Assembly: GCF_000426585.1 (NCBI RefSeq)
Contig: NZ_AUFQ01000008.1
Span: 1-64,000 of the forward strand
Direction: 5' to 3'
Origin: Segatella baroniae DSM 16972 = JCM 13447
GTDB lineage: Bacteria > Bacteroidota > Bacteroidia > Bacteroidales > Bacteroidaceae
DNA: 64,000 nt
Shown in pieces: positions 8,515 to 18,992 of the stretch (the stretch's first letter is position 1; every line of letters starts with the position of its first letter). Position numbers and translations under genes: made by a program. A model generated the notes under the pieces. That model had not been told where the DNA came from. It saw only the letters and a list, made by a program, of their open reading frames with translations, and searched no databases.

Positions 8515-9372
8515 TTACACCAAACTAATCGTATAAAGATAGATGACTGCGGCGGGCATAGCCATGAGGCTGGAGTCAAAGCGGTCGAGCATGCCACCAT
8601 GACCAGGCAGGATGTTACCGCTGTCCTTCACGCCTATGGTGCGCTTGAAGAGGCTTTCCACCAGGTCGCCCCAGGTTCCGAAGACGACAACGACGAGCCC
8701 CAGTCCCATCCACTGCGGGATGGTGAGCGCGGTGACATGCTCCATCGAGTCGTGGAGGTTGAGGTAACCCACGGCCGCTGCTGCGGCGAGCACGAGCAGG
8801 CCACCACCAATGCTGCCCTCCCAACTCTTGCCCGGACTCACGCGAGGGAAGAGTTTGTGACGGCCCAAGAGCGAACCGCTGCAATAGGCGCCCGTGTCGT
8901 TGATCCATAGAAAGGCAAATATGCTCATCGGCAGCAGCCAATCGTAGGCAGGAGTCATCGTGCCGTCGCCATGAAAGCCCAGCAGGTTGATCATCGCCAG
9001 GGGCAGGGCGATGTACATTTGGCTGAACATCGTATAAGCCCAGTTGTGCAAGGGGTTCTTCTTCTTGAGATATAGTTCGCTGATGAAGAGGTAGACGATT
9101 GTGACCAGGTAGGGGATGAACACCGCAGAAGGCATCAGCCCGCTACAGAAGCCGGCCATCGCCAGGAAGAAATACACGCCCGCCACCGTCGTGATGAAGC
9201 GGTTGATGTCTACATCCTCCGTGGCGTTGACCAGTCCGCCGAACTCCCAGATGGCCATTCCCGTGATGAAGGCGAACAATCCCACCATCACGTCGCCTCG
9301 ATAACAAATGCCAACAATCATGATGGCTACAAAAGCAATACCGGTGATGGTACGCGTTATCAGGTTCTTCAT
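8515..9372 (-). CDS. cdsA: Phosphatidate cytidylyltransferase CdsA
   Basis: The 285-residue integral membrane protein has many hydrophobic helices. Near the end is the CdsA signature region: VSPGKSWEGSIGGGLLVL, then KDSGNILPGHGGMLDRFDS, with the conserved Lys, Gly-Gly and Asp residues. It makes CDP-diacylglycerol for phospholipid synthesis. It lies 27 bases after ftsH, as in many Bacteroidales. Confidence 0.96.
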   Translation of the reverse strand: MKNLITRTITGIAFVAIMIVGICYRGDVMVGLFAFITGMAIWEFGGLVNATEDVDINRFITTVAGVYFFLAMAGFCSGLMPSAVFIPYLVTIVYLFISELYLKKKNPLHNWAYTMFSQMYIALPLAMINLLGFHGDGTMTPAYDWLLPMSIFAFLWINDTGAYCSGSLLGRHKLFPRVSPGKSWEGSIGGGLLVLAAAAAVGYLNLHDSMEHVTALTIPQWMGLGLVVVVFGTWGDLVESLFKRTIGVKDSGNILPGHGGMLDRFDSSLMAMPAAVIYLYTISLV

Positions 9373-9399
9373 AAGCTTTTATTCTTTTGAACGGTTGTA

Positions 9400-11466
<2,067 letters not shown>

Positions 11467-11521
11467 AATCAATGAATGCTTGGTTATATATCGTTGGCGA
11501 CCGACAAATAGCGTGCCAACA

Positions 11522-11881
11522 TCAGTCCAAATCGGGCACTTGGGCCAAATTGGCGTCCTCCCACAGGTTCTCCAAGTCATAGAAGCTGCGTGGCTCGGGC
11601 TGGAAGATATGCACCATCACGTCGCTGTAGTCGATGGCCACCCATTGGTTGTTGCCCAGTCCGACGACGTTGCCGGGCTTCTCGTGGAGCTGCTCCCGCA
11701 CCGTGTCGCCCACGCTTCCCGCAATGGCCTCCACCTGTGTGGGCGAATTTCCCTGGCAGATGATGAAGTAATTGGCTATGGCTCCGTCAATGCGGCTGAG
11801 GTCTACGATGGTGATGGCTTCTCCCTTTTTCTCCTGAATGCCCGCTACGATGGTGTCTACGAGGTTTTTTGTCTGATTCAT
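11522..11881 (-). CDS. rsfS: Ribosomal silencing factor RsfS
   Basis: The 119-residue protein is of the RsfS/Iojap family: AIANYFIICQGNSPTQVEAIAGSV, then VGLGNNQWVAIDYSDVMVHIFQPEPRSFYDLENLW. It binds uL14 and blocks subunit joining in starvation. It is the first gene of the rsfS-ftsH-cdsA row. Its promoter (-33 TTTG, 19 bp, TATCTTTG) lies at 11921-11951. Confidence 0.95.
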   Translation of the reverse strand: MNQTKNLVDTIVAGIQEKKGEAITIVDLSRIDGAIANYFIICQGNSPTQVEAIAGSVGDTVREQLHEKPGNVVGLGNNQWVAIDYSDVMVHIFQPEPRSFYDLENLWEDANLAQVPDLD

Positions 11882-11920
11882 CTATGATTTTTCGTTTATA
11901 TATAATAATGTATTGGTTTG

Positions 11921-11951
11921 CAAAGATACGCCGAATATGCCGTTTGACAAA
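11921..11951 (-). promoter_or_regulatory. Promoter of rsfS-ftsH-cdsA
   Basis: On the minus strand, TTTG (11948-11951), a 19-bp spacer, then TATCTTTG (11921-11928). This is the full Bacteroidota sigma-ABfr type of promoter. The rsfS ATG is about 40 bases downstream. Confidence 0.75.
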
Positions 11952-11997
11952 ACAAATGGTAATGAAAGTGGCACGGAACGGGAGCGGGGGCGCCCAT

Positions 11998-13182
11998 CTA
12001 CCAGCGTTCTCTTGCCTCCAGCTTCACGTGTTTGGCCTTTCCGTCCAGCCCCCTGATGTCCAAGGTCTGGTGAGGAACATCGCCAATGTTCTCCTCTTCG
12101 TCCCACGTGAAATCCTTGGCTGGCTTTCCGTTCACGGCCACGATGGTGTCCCCTATCTCCATGCCGGCCCTTTTGGCGTCGCCATCTCTCACCAAGGAGG
12201 AGACGATCCAGCCGTCACAGATGTCGGTGCGGCTTCTGAAGCCATAGTCGTATTCGGCGGAAGGCCCCTTGTCTTTCTTGAAACGCTTGATGTAAACGCA
12301 TCGGTGGGCGATGTCGAGCAGCAGGTTGTATTTCGACCAGATGGCGTTGCCGACGATTCCGAGATGTTCCCGACTGCCCATCGCACCCACACCTTCCGGC
12401 AGGTAGCTGACGACGCGCTTTCTTATCGTGTCCCCGCCGATGATGATGAGGTCGGATTGCATGTCGACATAATATTCCTGCTCCTTGCTCCCGATACCGA
12501 AATTGCTGATGTCCGTAATCTGTCTTTTTCTTGGAATGGAATCCAGCTTGTACTTCCTTGCAGCTTCACTCGTGAAATCGATGGTGCCGCCGCTTCCCGT
12601 GTCCATCAGATACAGTCCACGCATCACCGTGTCGCCTATCCGGACGGCCGCGTTGAACAATATCTTGTTGTTTTTGTAGACGATGGGAAGGCGCGTGTAG
12701 TCCGCTGTCTTGGCAGGGAGCGACGGGTGGCGGCGCATGTATCCGTGCTCGAAGTTGATCTCGAAGAACGTCGTGTTGATGTCCCTGTTTCCGATAATGC
12801 CGTCAGTATGGCAGTCTACGACGTCTCGCAACGAAAAAATGGGCACAATGTCATAGGTGCTCTCGACATCGCCGAGTTTGACTTTTGTAGTATCCGTGAT
12901 GATGCGTATCCGTTTTGTTCCGGCCGCCCCCCTGGCTTTCGCTGCCGCGAAGCGGCTTGGTCTCCATTTGGATTGGGCCAGGAAAACGCTGTCGACGCCA
13001 AAAATGTCGGCACCACCGGTATCGAAAATGAGGTTGCAGCGGATGGAATCGTTGATAACCGTGGGGAAATAGATGTGCCCCGCATACTTGAATGGAATGC
13101 TGTCGTTCGGTCCTGCATGGGATGAGGCTGCGCACAGAATCGACAACAACCCCAGGATGATGTTCCGTTTGAGTGTTGGCAT
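11998..13182 (-). CDS. Secreted retropepsin-like aspartyl protease with PDZ domain
   Basis: The 394-residue protein has a signal peptide (IILGLLSILCAASSHA). Two retropepsin-like halves follow, each with a DTG: LIFDTGGADIF with the Asp at 54, and YLMDTGSGGTID near residue 190. The C-terminus is a PDZ domain (LVRDGDAKRAGMEIGDTIVAVNGKPA). It is probably a periplasmic or surface peptidase; the substrate is unknown. It follows the small DUF3791 cassette on the same strand by 28 bases, and this spacing may be coincidental. Confidence 0.85.
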   Translation of the reverse strand: MPTLKRNIILGLLSILCAASSHAGPNDSIPFKYAGHIYFPTVINDSIRCNLIFDTGGADIFGVDSVFLAQSKWRPSRFAAAKARGAAGTKRIRIITDTTKVKLGDVESTYDIVPIFSLRDVVDCHTDGIIGNRDINTTFFEINFEHGYMRRHPSLPAKTADYTRLPIVYKNNKILFNAAVRIGDTVMRGLYLMDTGSGGTIDFTSEAARKYKLDSIPRKRQITDISNFGIGSKEQEYYVDMQSDLIIIGGDTIRKRVVSYLPEGVGAMGSREHLGIVGNAIWSKYNLLLDIAHRCVYIKRFKKDKGPSAEYDYGFRSRTDICDGWIVSSLVRDGDAKRAGMEIGDTIVAVNGKPAKDFTWDEEENIGDVPHQTLDIRGLDGKAKHVKLEARERW

Positions 13183-13210
13183 AACTGAATGTGTTGGAAA
13201 CGAGAGGTAT

Positions 13211-13444
13211 TTATTGTAGAGGTTGATTCCTTGCCGAAGTCATGTCGGCGTACAAGTCGACAGGCTCCAGGTGCCACAATTTCGTGTCCTCTTGCTCCAA
13301 GAGTTGGTAGGTCGAGGACGAATAGACCGCTTTGATGGCTTCTGTCAGGCTGATGTCGCGTTCTGTCTTCAGCATGGCTGTCAGCCAGCTGACCTTCGAT
13401 GGCAGCAGCAGATACAGGTTGTCTTGCTTGATTTCACCTATCAT
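13211..13444 (-). CDS. Small partner protein of the DUF3791 cassette
   Basis: This 77-residue protein begins MIGEIKQDNLYLLLPSKVSWL and contains TEAIKAVYSSSTYQLLEQEDTKLWHLEPVDLYADM. It has no signal peptide. A good ribosome-binding site (AAAGGAG) sits 6 bases before the ATG, inside the 3' end of the upstream frame; the two frames overlap by 11 bases. I recall such proteins next to DUF3791 genes in Bacteroidales, sometimes near toxin-like DUF3990 genes, but its function is unknown. The frame is intact, whereas its partner is interrupted. Confidence 0.65.
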   Translation of the reverse strand: MIGEIKQDNLYLLLPSKVSWLTAMLKTERDISLTEAIKAVYSSSTYQLLEQEDTKLWHLEPVDLYADMTSARNQPLQ

Positions 13445-13667
13445 GTCGTATCTCCTTTCGTCTGATATTGATAAAATCGTCGATGTCTTCAAGAATCCAT
13501 AGCCGACTTTGGGTGTGGAGGGAGTCGAAGTTGGCTTCCAGATATTCGAGAACGCCATAGCTGTCGAGCAGCCGCATGGTCTCCGTTCCCTACAGTCCTT
13601 TCTCATGTTTGTACTGCTCGATGCAGAATGAAATGAAATATGTCTTGTCCAACACTTGTCTATCCAT
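13434..13667 (-). pseudogene. DUF3791-type gene with an in-frame TAG
   Basis: The frame starts MDRQVLDKTYFISFCIEQYK and ends near residue 77 with WILEDIDDFINIRRKEIRH, a good match to the DUF3791 family. Codon 26 is TAG (13590-13592), between HEKGL and GTETMRLLDSYGVLEYL, with no frameshift: both halves lie in one frame. A single substitution would restore it. Either the gene is dead by one point mutation, the stop is read through, or there is a sequencing error. It precedes and overlaps the intact 77-residue partner gene. Confidence 0.75.
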
Positions 13668-13835
13668 TTCGTTTCTCTCTTTTCGGTTCTATGATTTACC
13701 AATGCAAATTAATAAATAAATCCGCTAAATATCGCATGAAAACAGATATTTGTGTGTTTTTTACGGTCTTTTCCGATTTCATGCTGCATCAGCTCTGCCG
13801 CCGTCCGTCACAAACCGATTTTCAAAAGCGGCCCT

Positions 13836-13908
13836 TTGGGGCGGCAAAAGCTGCCCTTTGACAAGGTGAAAGCTGTGCTTTTGGCTTGTCAAAGGGCAGC
13901 TTTTCCAA
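13836..13908. repeat. AAAGGGCAGC-type repeats in the gap before the metal-lipoprotein gene
   Basis: The 13668-13999 gap holds no convincing gene. Within it, AAAAGCTGCCCTTTGACA and the inverted TGTCAAAGGGCAGCTTTT flank GTGAAAGCTGTGCTTTTGG, forming a long hairpin of 18-base arms. The motif belongs to a family seen at six or more places in the window (see findings). Confidence 0.7.
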
Positions 13909-13999
13909 AGCAATCGGGCCGCCGTCGTTTTGTCAATGGTCAGCGAAGCCTGCCACGAAGTTGGACGATGGCTCGCAGGAAGTCCTTTTATAGGGGGGC

Positions 14000-15625
14000 T
14001 TAGAACCAGAAATTGTTCGTCTCATGCTTGCTTTCGCCTTTCAGATTCCAGTAGAATTCGGCCAAAGCCGTGGTGAAATCCTTGATTCCGAAGGCCTCCA
14101 TGAGCGAACGAACCGCAAGGCGATCGCTCTCGGGATAGGTGTTCTCGTCTTTGCTTAAATTGTCAAAGTCGTCCAAATTGGTCTTCAGTTCCTTTTCGCT
14201 CGCGTCCATATAAATGTTGATAGGGATGGTGATGGTTGGCAGCCAGCTCTCTTGGGTCGTCTGTCGGGCCGTCGGCGCGTAGAAAGGAGAGGCTTGGCCG
14301 TCGGTCATTTTCGATTGGTGGGCGCGCATCAGCTTGATTTCCATGTTGAATTTCTTGTGCGTGCGCTTGAAATAGAAGTAGCCTTTGAGTCCGATGGGAT
14401 TCTTTTCGCCGATAAAGGGGGCCTTGTCAAAGTGGTTGGTCTTGTCCCATGGGTCTGTATCGCAGTAGAGATATTCAAAAAACTCTGTGCCGTTTTTGTC
14501 TGTGGCTTCCGCTTTGCCGCCATAAGCGGGCTTGATGTCGCTCACCTGGAAGAAATGCTGGTAGTGTAGGTCTTCGCCGTTGTCGACGATTTGGCCGGTG
14601 ATTTCCTTGCCGTTCTTGTCGAAATAGTGGATGGCAAAGGCTGAAACGCGGTCCCATTTCTCGTTCTCGCAGCCTATCAAGGCTATGCGGCCGCCCTCCT
14701 CGGCCACCCATCGGCCCTTCTCCAGCCGGTAGGTGAGCTTGTAGTTGCGTCCCATGTACTTGTTTTGTTCGGGAACCGTGTTCTGGTGAAAGGCCCTCGT
14801 GCCGTGCAGGTGGCCTTCGTAGATGTCGATTTCCACCTTGGCCGGCTGAATCATGTCGGCGGGCGTCTCCTCGGGCGCGCCGTCTATCTCGACGGGCAGC
14901 TTCACCTGGAGGTCCCACTCGCCCGTGCTGACCAGCGACTTGGCCGGCAGATAGAACGGCGAAGGCTTGTTGTTCTCGTCAAACTTGCTGACGGCGGCAT
15001 GGAGCAGGTCGACCGACAGCGTGAAGTTCTTGCCCGGCTTGACGAAGCGGATGAAGCCTTGGAAGCCCATCGGGTTGGTTTCGCCCACGAAACTGCCGTT
15101 CAGTTCGTCGGCATAGCGGTAGTCGTAGGCCAGTTCGGCCTTGTTGCTGACGCGCGCCGAACCCGTCGAACCGCCCACCGTCACCTGCTTGTACATCGAG
15201 AAGAAGTGCTGGTGAATCTTGTCCTGGTTCAGCGTGTAGAACTGGTCGTTCATCAATTTGCCGTCGGCGTTGTAGTATTCCATTTTCAGCAGATACACCA
15301 CGTTGGGGTTGTCCTGGCTGTTCTTCACCTTGAAACGGTCGTTCCTACTCGTCACGTGCCAGCCTTCGGTGGGCGTGGTCTGCCATTCTATCACCTGGCT
15401 GGTCGAGCCGTTGGCCTTGAAATCGGCCATGCGGGGGCTGTTGTCGAACTTGTCGCTGCTGCTGAGGGTGCCCTCTTGCAGGATGAAGACGGCCCTGGCG
15501 GGGTCTTCATGCAGCTTGTTTTTCTTTTCGTTTTCCGGCTTTTCGGGGCTGCACGAAGCCATGCTGCCCGCCATCAGGAATCCTGCGGCCAGCAGTAGGA
15601 TGGAGTTGAATGCTTTCATTTTCAT
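14000..15625 (-). CDS. Lipoprotein with two homologous domains, partner of TonB receptor
   Basis: Start taken at ATG 15625 (MKMKAFNSILL; the three codons before it begin with TTG), 541 residues. The lipobox is GSMASC, so it should be an exported lipoprotein. A HEDPARAVF motif follows the Cys closely. Two copies of a domain of about 190 residues follow: QHFFSMYKQV...NPMGFQGFIRF and QHFFQVSDIK...NPIGLKGYFYF, each then with SPFY. It lies 47 bases downstream of a ZnuD-like TonB receptor and is probably its surface or periplasmic ligand-binding partner. The ligand is unknown; a metal is my inference from the neighbours. Confidence 0.75.
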   Translation of the reverse strand: MKMKAFNSILLLAAGFLMAGSMASCSPEKPENEKKNKLHEDPARAVFILQEGTLSSSDKFDNSPRMADFKANGSTSQVIEWQTTPTEGWHVTSRNDRFKVKNSQDNPNVVYLLKMEYYNADGKLMNDQFYTLNQDKIHQHFFSMYKQVTVGGSTGSARVSNKAELAYDYRYADELNGSFVGETNPMGFQGFIRFVKPGKNFTLSVDLLHAAVSKFDENNKPSPFYLPAKSLVSTGEWDLQVKLPVEIDGAPEETPADMIQPAKVEIDIYEGHLHGTRAFHQNTVPEQNKYMGRNYKLTYRLEKGRWVAEEGGRIALIGCENEKWDRVSAFAIHYFDKNGKEITGQIVDNGEDLHYQHFFQVSDIKPAYGGKAEATDKNGTEFFEYLYCDTDPWDKTNHFDKAPFIGEKNPIGLKGYFYFKRTHKKFNMEIKLMRAHQSKMTDGQASPFYAPTARQTTQESWLPTITIPINIYMDASEKELKTNLDDFDNLSKDENTYPESDRLAVRSLMEAFGIKDFTTALAEFYWNLKGESKHETNNFWF

Positions 15626-15672
15626 CTTTGTCAACTATTAAATGATTATAAATTCGGGTTGAAACGGGTGCT

Positions 15673-17790
15673 TTAGAACGTCCATGTGACGATGCAGCGG
15701 ATGTCGCGGCCCATGTCGTGGGCGTAGTATCGGCTGCGGTTGGTGTATTCCTTGTACTCTTTGTTGAGCAGATTGTCGCCCGCCAGCGTCAGCCGCAGTG
15801 TCTGCCGGGATGGCAGCCGCCAGTCGACATCGGCCTCGAATCCCAGCAGGTGGTAGGCCGGGGGGGTGAAGTCTACGAGGTCGGTGGCCGCGTTGAAGCG
15901 CGTCTGCTTGGCTACGTAGCGGTGGGTGAGGCTGGCGTGGGGCGTGAAGACGCCCTTGACCTGCGGCGTCCAGTTGAGCGAATGGGTCAGCCGCATGCTG
16001 GGAATGTAGGGCAGGTAGTTGTGGGTGGTGCGCTCGTTGGCCCAGATGAGGGCCGTCACGACGTGATAGTCGAGCTGCGGCACGGGTCGCAGGCGCAGGT
16101 CGAGGTCGACGCCGCGGAAGTAGGCGCGGGTCTGTCGGTACTGGAAAACAGGGTAGGCACCCGATATGACGATGATGTTGCGGCGCGTAGGCTGGTCGTA
16201 GATGTAGTTGTTGATCCACTGGAGATAGGCGTCGAGACGAACGTTCAGCACGGGATGGCTGTATTGCAGCGAGGCAATCCATTTGTAACTCTGCTCCGAC
16301 CGCAGCGTGGAGTCGCCCTTGACGAACATGCCCGAGCTGAGTTCGTTGCCGTTGCTGTAGAGTTCATACACGTGGGGCGCGCGCCAAGCCACGCCGAAGT
16401 TGGTGGTCATCGTCCAATGGCGGTCGGGTCGGTAGTGGGCGCCCAGGCTGTAGGTCAGGTTGTAGAAGTTGCGTTTGCCCCCATAGCGCCGGCCCGTCCA
16501 GTCGTAGCCGTCGGCCTCGGTGCGCTGTAGGTCGCCCCGCAGGCCGGCCTCCACGCCCCAGGAGTCGTGCGTCAGCTTCTGAAGGAAGTAGGCGCCACCC
16601 GCCAACTCTGTGTAGTTGGGGATGATGGGCACCACGCCGGTGCCCCGTTCGCTGTGGTTCTCGGTGTAGATGAACTGCAGTCCGCCCTCGCTTTGCCACG
16701 CGTTGTAGGGCTTTTTCCACGTGAGCGTGTTCTGGAGCGACTGCAGGCGCAGGCTCACCGTGGGGATGTCGGAGTGGTTCATGCGGCGGATGCGGTTTTC
16801 GCGGCGGTCGTCTTTCTGGTAGGTGGTCTGCCAGATGAAGTCGCCCAGGGCCTCGCTGTTCAGCGAAATCTTGGCGAATGCCGTGTGGTGGTCTATCTTC
16901 TGGTGCGGATAACCGATCTTTCGGCTGAACGGCGTGAAGCTAACGGGTTGTCCGAGCCGCACGCGTTCCTGCAAAAGCTCCTCGCTGCCCATCTGCGCGC
17001 TTTGCATCACGCCCAGCTTCTGGCTGAAATAACTGTAGCCCAGTTCCGTGCGCCATTGGCCCCAGTCGTACCCCAGGTTGACAGCCGCGTCGTTTTCGCG
17101 CAGTCCGGTGTTGTTCAGCAGGTAGTGGGCGGTGCTCCGGTCGCCGCCATTCTCCCAGTTGGCATGGACGCGCCAGGCCAGTCGGCGGTTCCAGGGCATG
17201 GTTCCCTCGGCATAACCCGACAGCGAGAAGCGGCGGCCGTTGCTTCCGTAGTGTGTCGACACTTTGCCTTTCACTTCTTGTTGTCCGTAGGGTAGTGGGC
17301 TTTGGTTCATCAGAACGATACCGCCAAGGGCTTCCGATCCGTATTTCACGGACTCGGCGCCCTTCACCACCTCGATGTTGGCGTAGCCGTTCTTGTCCAC
17401 TTCGGGCGCATGGTCTGAGCCCCACTGCTGTCCGGTGAGCCTGGCGCCATTGCTCATCAGCAGTATTCGGTTGCCGTACATGCCGTGGATGACGGGCTTG
17501 GCTACGATGGTGCCGGTTTGAATGGAGCTCATGCCACTGATGTTTTCGAGCAGTGAGGCCAGGGATTTGCCCATCGAGCGGGTGATGGCCGTGCTTCCGA
17601 GTTGCTGTTGCACATGGTTGGCGCCGAGGGTGGAGTGCTTTCCCGTGACGACAACCTCCTGAATGGTGAGTGAGTCGTGAATACTGTTTTCCCCGCTGAG
17701 CTTGTCTTGCGCTTGCGAGTGGCTGCCGCAAGCCGCAAGCAGGCATAATGCCGCCCACGACTTGCGCATGCTTGATTTGAAATTACGCAT
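15673..17790 (-). CDS. TonB-dependent receptor, ZnuD/OprC-like (metal uptake)
   Basis: The 705-residue protein has a signal peptide, a TonB box region (LTIQEVVVTGKH), a plug domain (SLASLLENISGMSSIQTG, VIHGMYGNRILLMSNGARL, DHAPEVDKNGY, IEVVKGAESVKYGSEALGG) and a C-terminal beta-barrel ending in IRCIVTWTF. The plug motif with DHAPEVD resembles ZnuD/OprC receptors for zinc or copper more than siderophore receptors. It is the middle gene of a three-gene minus-strand group between a His/Cys-rich protein and a lipoprotein. Substrate assignment is inference. Confidence 0.85.
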   Translation of the reverse strand: MRNFKSSMRKSWAALCLLAACGSHSQAQDKLSGENSIHDSLTIQEVVVTGKHSTLGANHVQQQLGSTAITRSMGKSLASLLENISGMSSIQTGTIVAKPVIHGMYGNRILLMSNGARLTGQQWGSDHAPEVDKNGYANIEVVKGAESVKYGSEALGGIVLMNQSPLPYGQQEVKGKVSTHYGSNGRRFSLSGYAEGTMPWNRRLAWRVHANWENGGDRSTAHYLLNNTGLRENDAAVNLGYDWGQWRTELGYSYFSQKLGVMQSAQMGSEELLQERVRLGQPVSFTPFSRKIGYPHQKIDHHTAFAKISLNSEALGDFIWQTTYQKDDRRENRIRRMNHSDIPTVSLRLQSLQNTLTWKKPYNAWQSEGGLQFIYTENHSERGTGVVPIIPNYTELAGGAYFLQKLTHDSWGVEAGLRGDLQRTEADGYDWTGRRYGGKRNFYNLTYSLGAHYRPDRHWTMTTNFGVAWRAPHVYELYSNGNELSSGMFVKGDSTLRSEQSYKWIASLQYSHPVLNVRLDAYLQWINNYIYDQPTRRNIIVISGAYPVFQYRQTRAYFRGVDLDLRLRPVPQLDYHVVTALIWANERTTHNYLPYIPSMRLTHSLNWTPQVKGVFTPHASLTHRYVAKQTRFNAATDLVDFTPPAYHLLGFEADVDWRLPSRQTLRLTLAGDNLLNKEYKEYTNRSRYYAHDMGRDIRCIVTWTF

Positions 17791-17904
17791 TATTTAAAGT
17801 GTAAAAAGGTGGATATGCCCGTGTGGAGGCACACATAAAACCATGATATGCGATGGCGGAAGCGGCGGCCCGCACAGCTGTAGCCGGCGTCCAATGGCTC
17901 GCCT

Positions 17905-18000
17905 GTCGTCAACTCGTCAACCGACAACTCGTCAATCCGTTGACTGGCAGTTCGTCAACTGACGACTTGTCAACTCGTTCACTTGTTGCTTGTCGACCCG
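17905..18000. repeat. Clustered GTCAACTCG-type direct and inverted repeats upstream of the TonB receptor
   Basis: In the 256-base gap between the TonB receptor and the His-rich gene, GTCAA or TTGAC occurs at least six times (GTCAACTCGTCAACC, ACAACTCGTCAATCC, GTTGACTGG, TTCGTCAACTGACGACTTGTCAACTCG). Spacings are irregular, 8-23 bases. This could be a regulator-binding array or a decayed repeat. I see no riboswitch fold or gene here. Confidence 0.6.
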
Positions 18001-18046
18001 TTCAGCGACAGCTGTCCGTATCGAATACGATAAAAGGGAAGTGGTT

Positions 18047-18367
18047 TTATGCCCGGCAAGGAGGCGAATGGCTGTTTATCGAGCCTACCGACCGATAAAC
18101 GGTTTGCATGGAAACGAGGTATCTGTGCAGAAGTGTCACCTTGATGACCGGTACGAACGTAACGAATGCGGCCTCGGTAGCCTTGTGCATCGTGAATTCA
18201 CAGATACCGCAAGACTGCTGAACCGAAGCGTGATGGCACGCTTCAGCCTCGTGTGACGCGTGACAGGATACGTAATGGTAGTGGGAACTCTTGAGCACGA
18301 AAGTCGATAAGAACACCAACAGCAGTGTCCAAGCATAGAATATTCTTATCGTCTTCTTCGTTTTCAT
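18047..18367 (-). CDS. Small His/Cys-rich membrane-anchored protein
   Basis: The 106-residue protein has an N-terminal hydrophobic helix (about 8-26, FYAWTLLLVFLSTFVL). A metal-ligand-rich stretch follows: SHYHYVSCHASHEAEACHH and QQSCGICEF, then a second hydrophobic stretch (AAFVTFVPVIKVTLL). It lies upstream of the ZnuD-like receptor on the same strand. Small His-rich proteins of this kind often precede metal or heme TonB receptors in Bacteroidota. A role in binding or sensing zinc or copper is inference. Family not recognised with confidence. Confidence 0.6.
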   Translation of the reverse strand: MKTKKTIRIFYAWTLLLVFLSTFVLKSSHYHYVSCHASHEAEACHHASVQQSCGICEFTMHKATEAAFVTFVPVIKVTLLHRYLVSMQTVYRSVGSINSHSPPCRA

Positions 18368-18635
18368 TTGATAAAGAGGGGGCCATCTGACAAATGTCGA
18401 GGGCCTTTCGAATGTTTATCGGTGATAAAAGTACAGCGAAAAGCGGACATGTACAAATGAAGAAACGTGCAGATAAGTTTTTTTAACGGCAGCAGTCGGA
18501 TTATAAGTTTTTTTCAAGGAAAGCTTGGTTTGCCGACGCTTGCCGCCATAAACGGCATGAAGGCTACCTTCACAGGTAACCTTCACATCTATAATACAAA
18601 GACATTTTGAAATCTATGCTACTTAAGCAAGATCG

Positions 18636-18980
18636 TTATATTTTGAGTTTACAAAATCGTTTGCACTGGCCGCAGATGTCATAGCCCAGCAACGCGCCCA
18701 GAATGAAGTCCTCCTCGGGACTCAACTGATGGAGCGGTTGGTTGATGAACGTGCGCACGACATCCATACATTCGCGGCGACCGAAGAACAAATTGATACG
18801 CTTGTTGCCTATGGGTTGCACCAGATAATCTATCTTCTGTCGTTCCAACTTGTCGATGGCTTGCTGCTGGTATCGGTCAGGGAACGTGTAGAGCACCATG
18901 TTGCGCACTCCTTTTTTGTATTGATAGATTTGCTCTGACAGGACACGCATGTCTGTCGGAACGGCTTCTGCGGTCATCAT
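18636..18980 (-). CDS. DUF2023 family protein
   Basis: The 114-residue protein includes YQYKKGVRNMVLYTFP, the conserved IDYLVQPIGNKRINLFFGRRECMDVV, and a C-terminal FILGALLGYDICGQCKRFC, with a CxxC-plus-Cys pattern. This is DUF2023, which typically sits next to a flavodoxin, as here (12 bases after it). Function is unknown; a role in flavodoxin-dependent electron transfer is plausible. ATG starts exist at 18980, 18977 and 18950. Confidence 0.85.
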   Translation of the reverse strand: MMTAEAVPTDMRVLSEQIYQYKKGVRNMVLYTFPDRYQQQAIDKLERQKIDYLVQPIGNKRINLFFGRRECMDVVRTFINQPLHQLSPEEDFILGALLGYDICGQCKRFCKLKI

Positions 18981-18992
18981 AGGCAGTGGGCG

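Noticed and set aside
17791..18046. Possible cobalamin or other riboswitch before the TonB receptor
   Set aside because: I could not find the B12-box or other conserved riboswitch core; only the GTCAAC repeats stand out.
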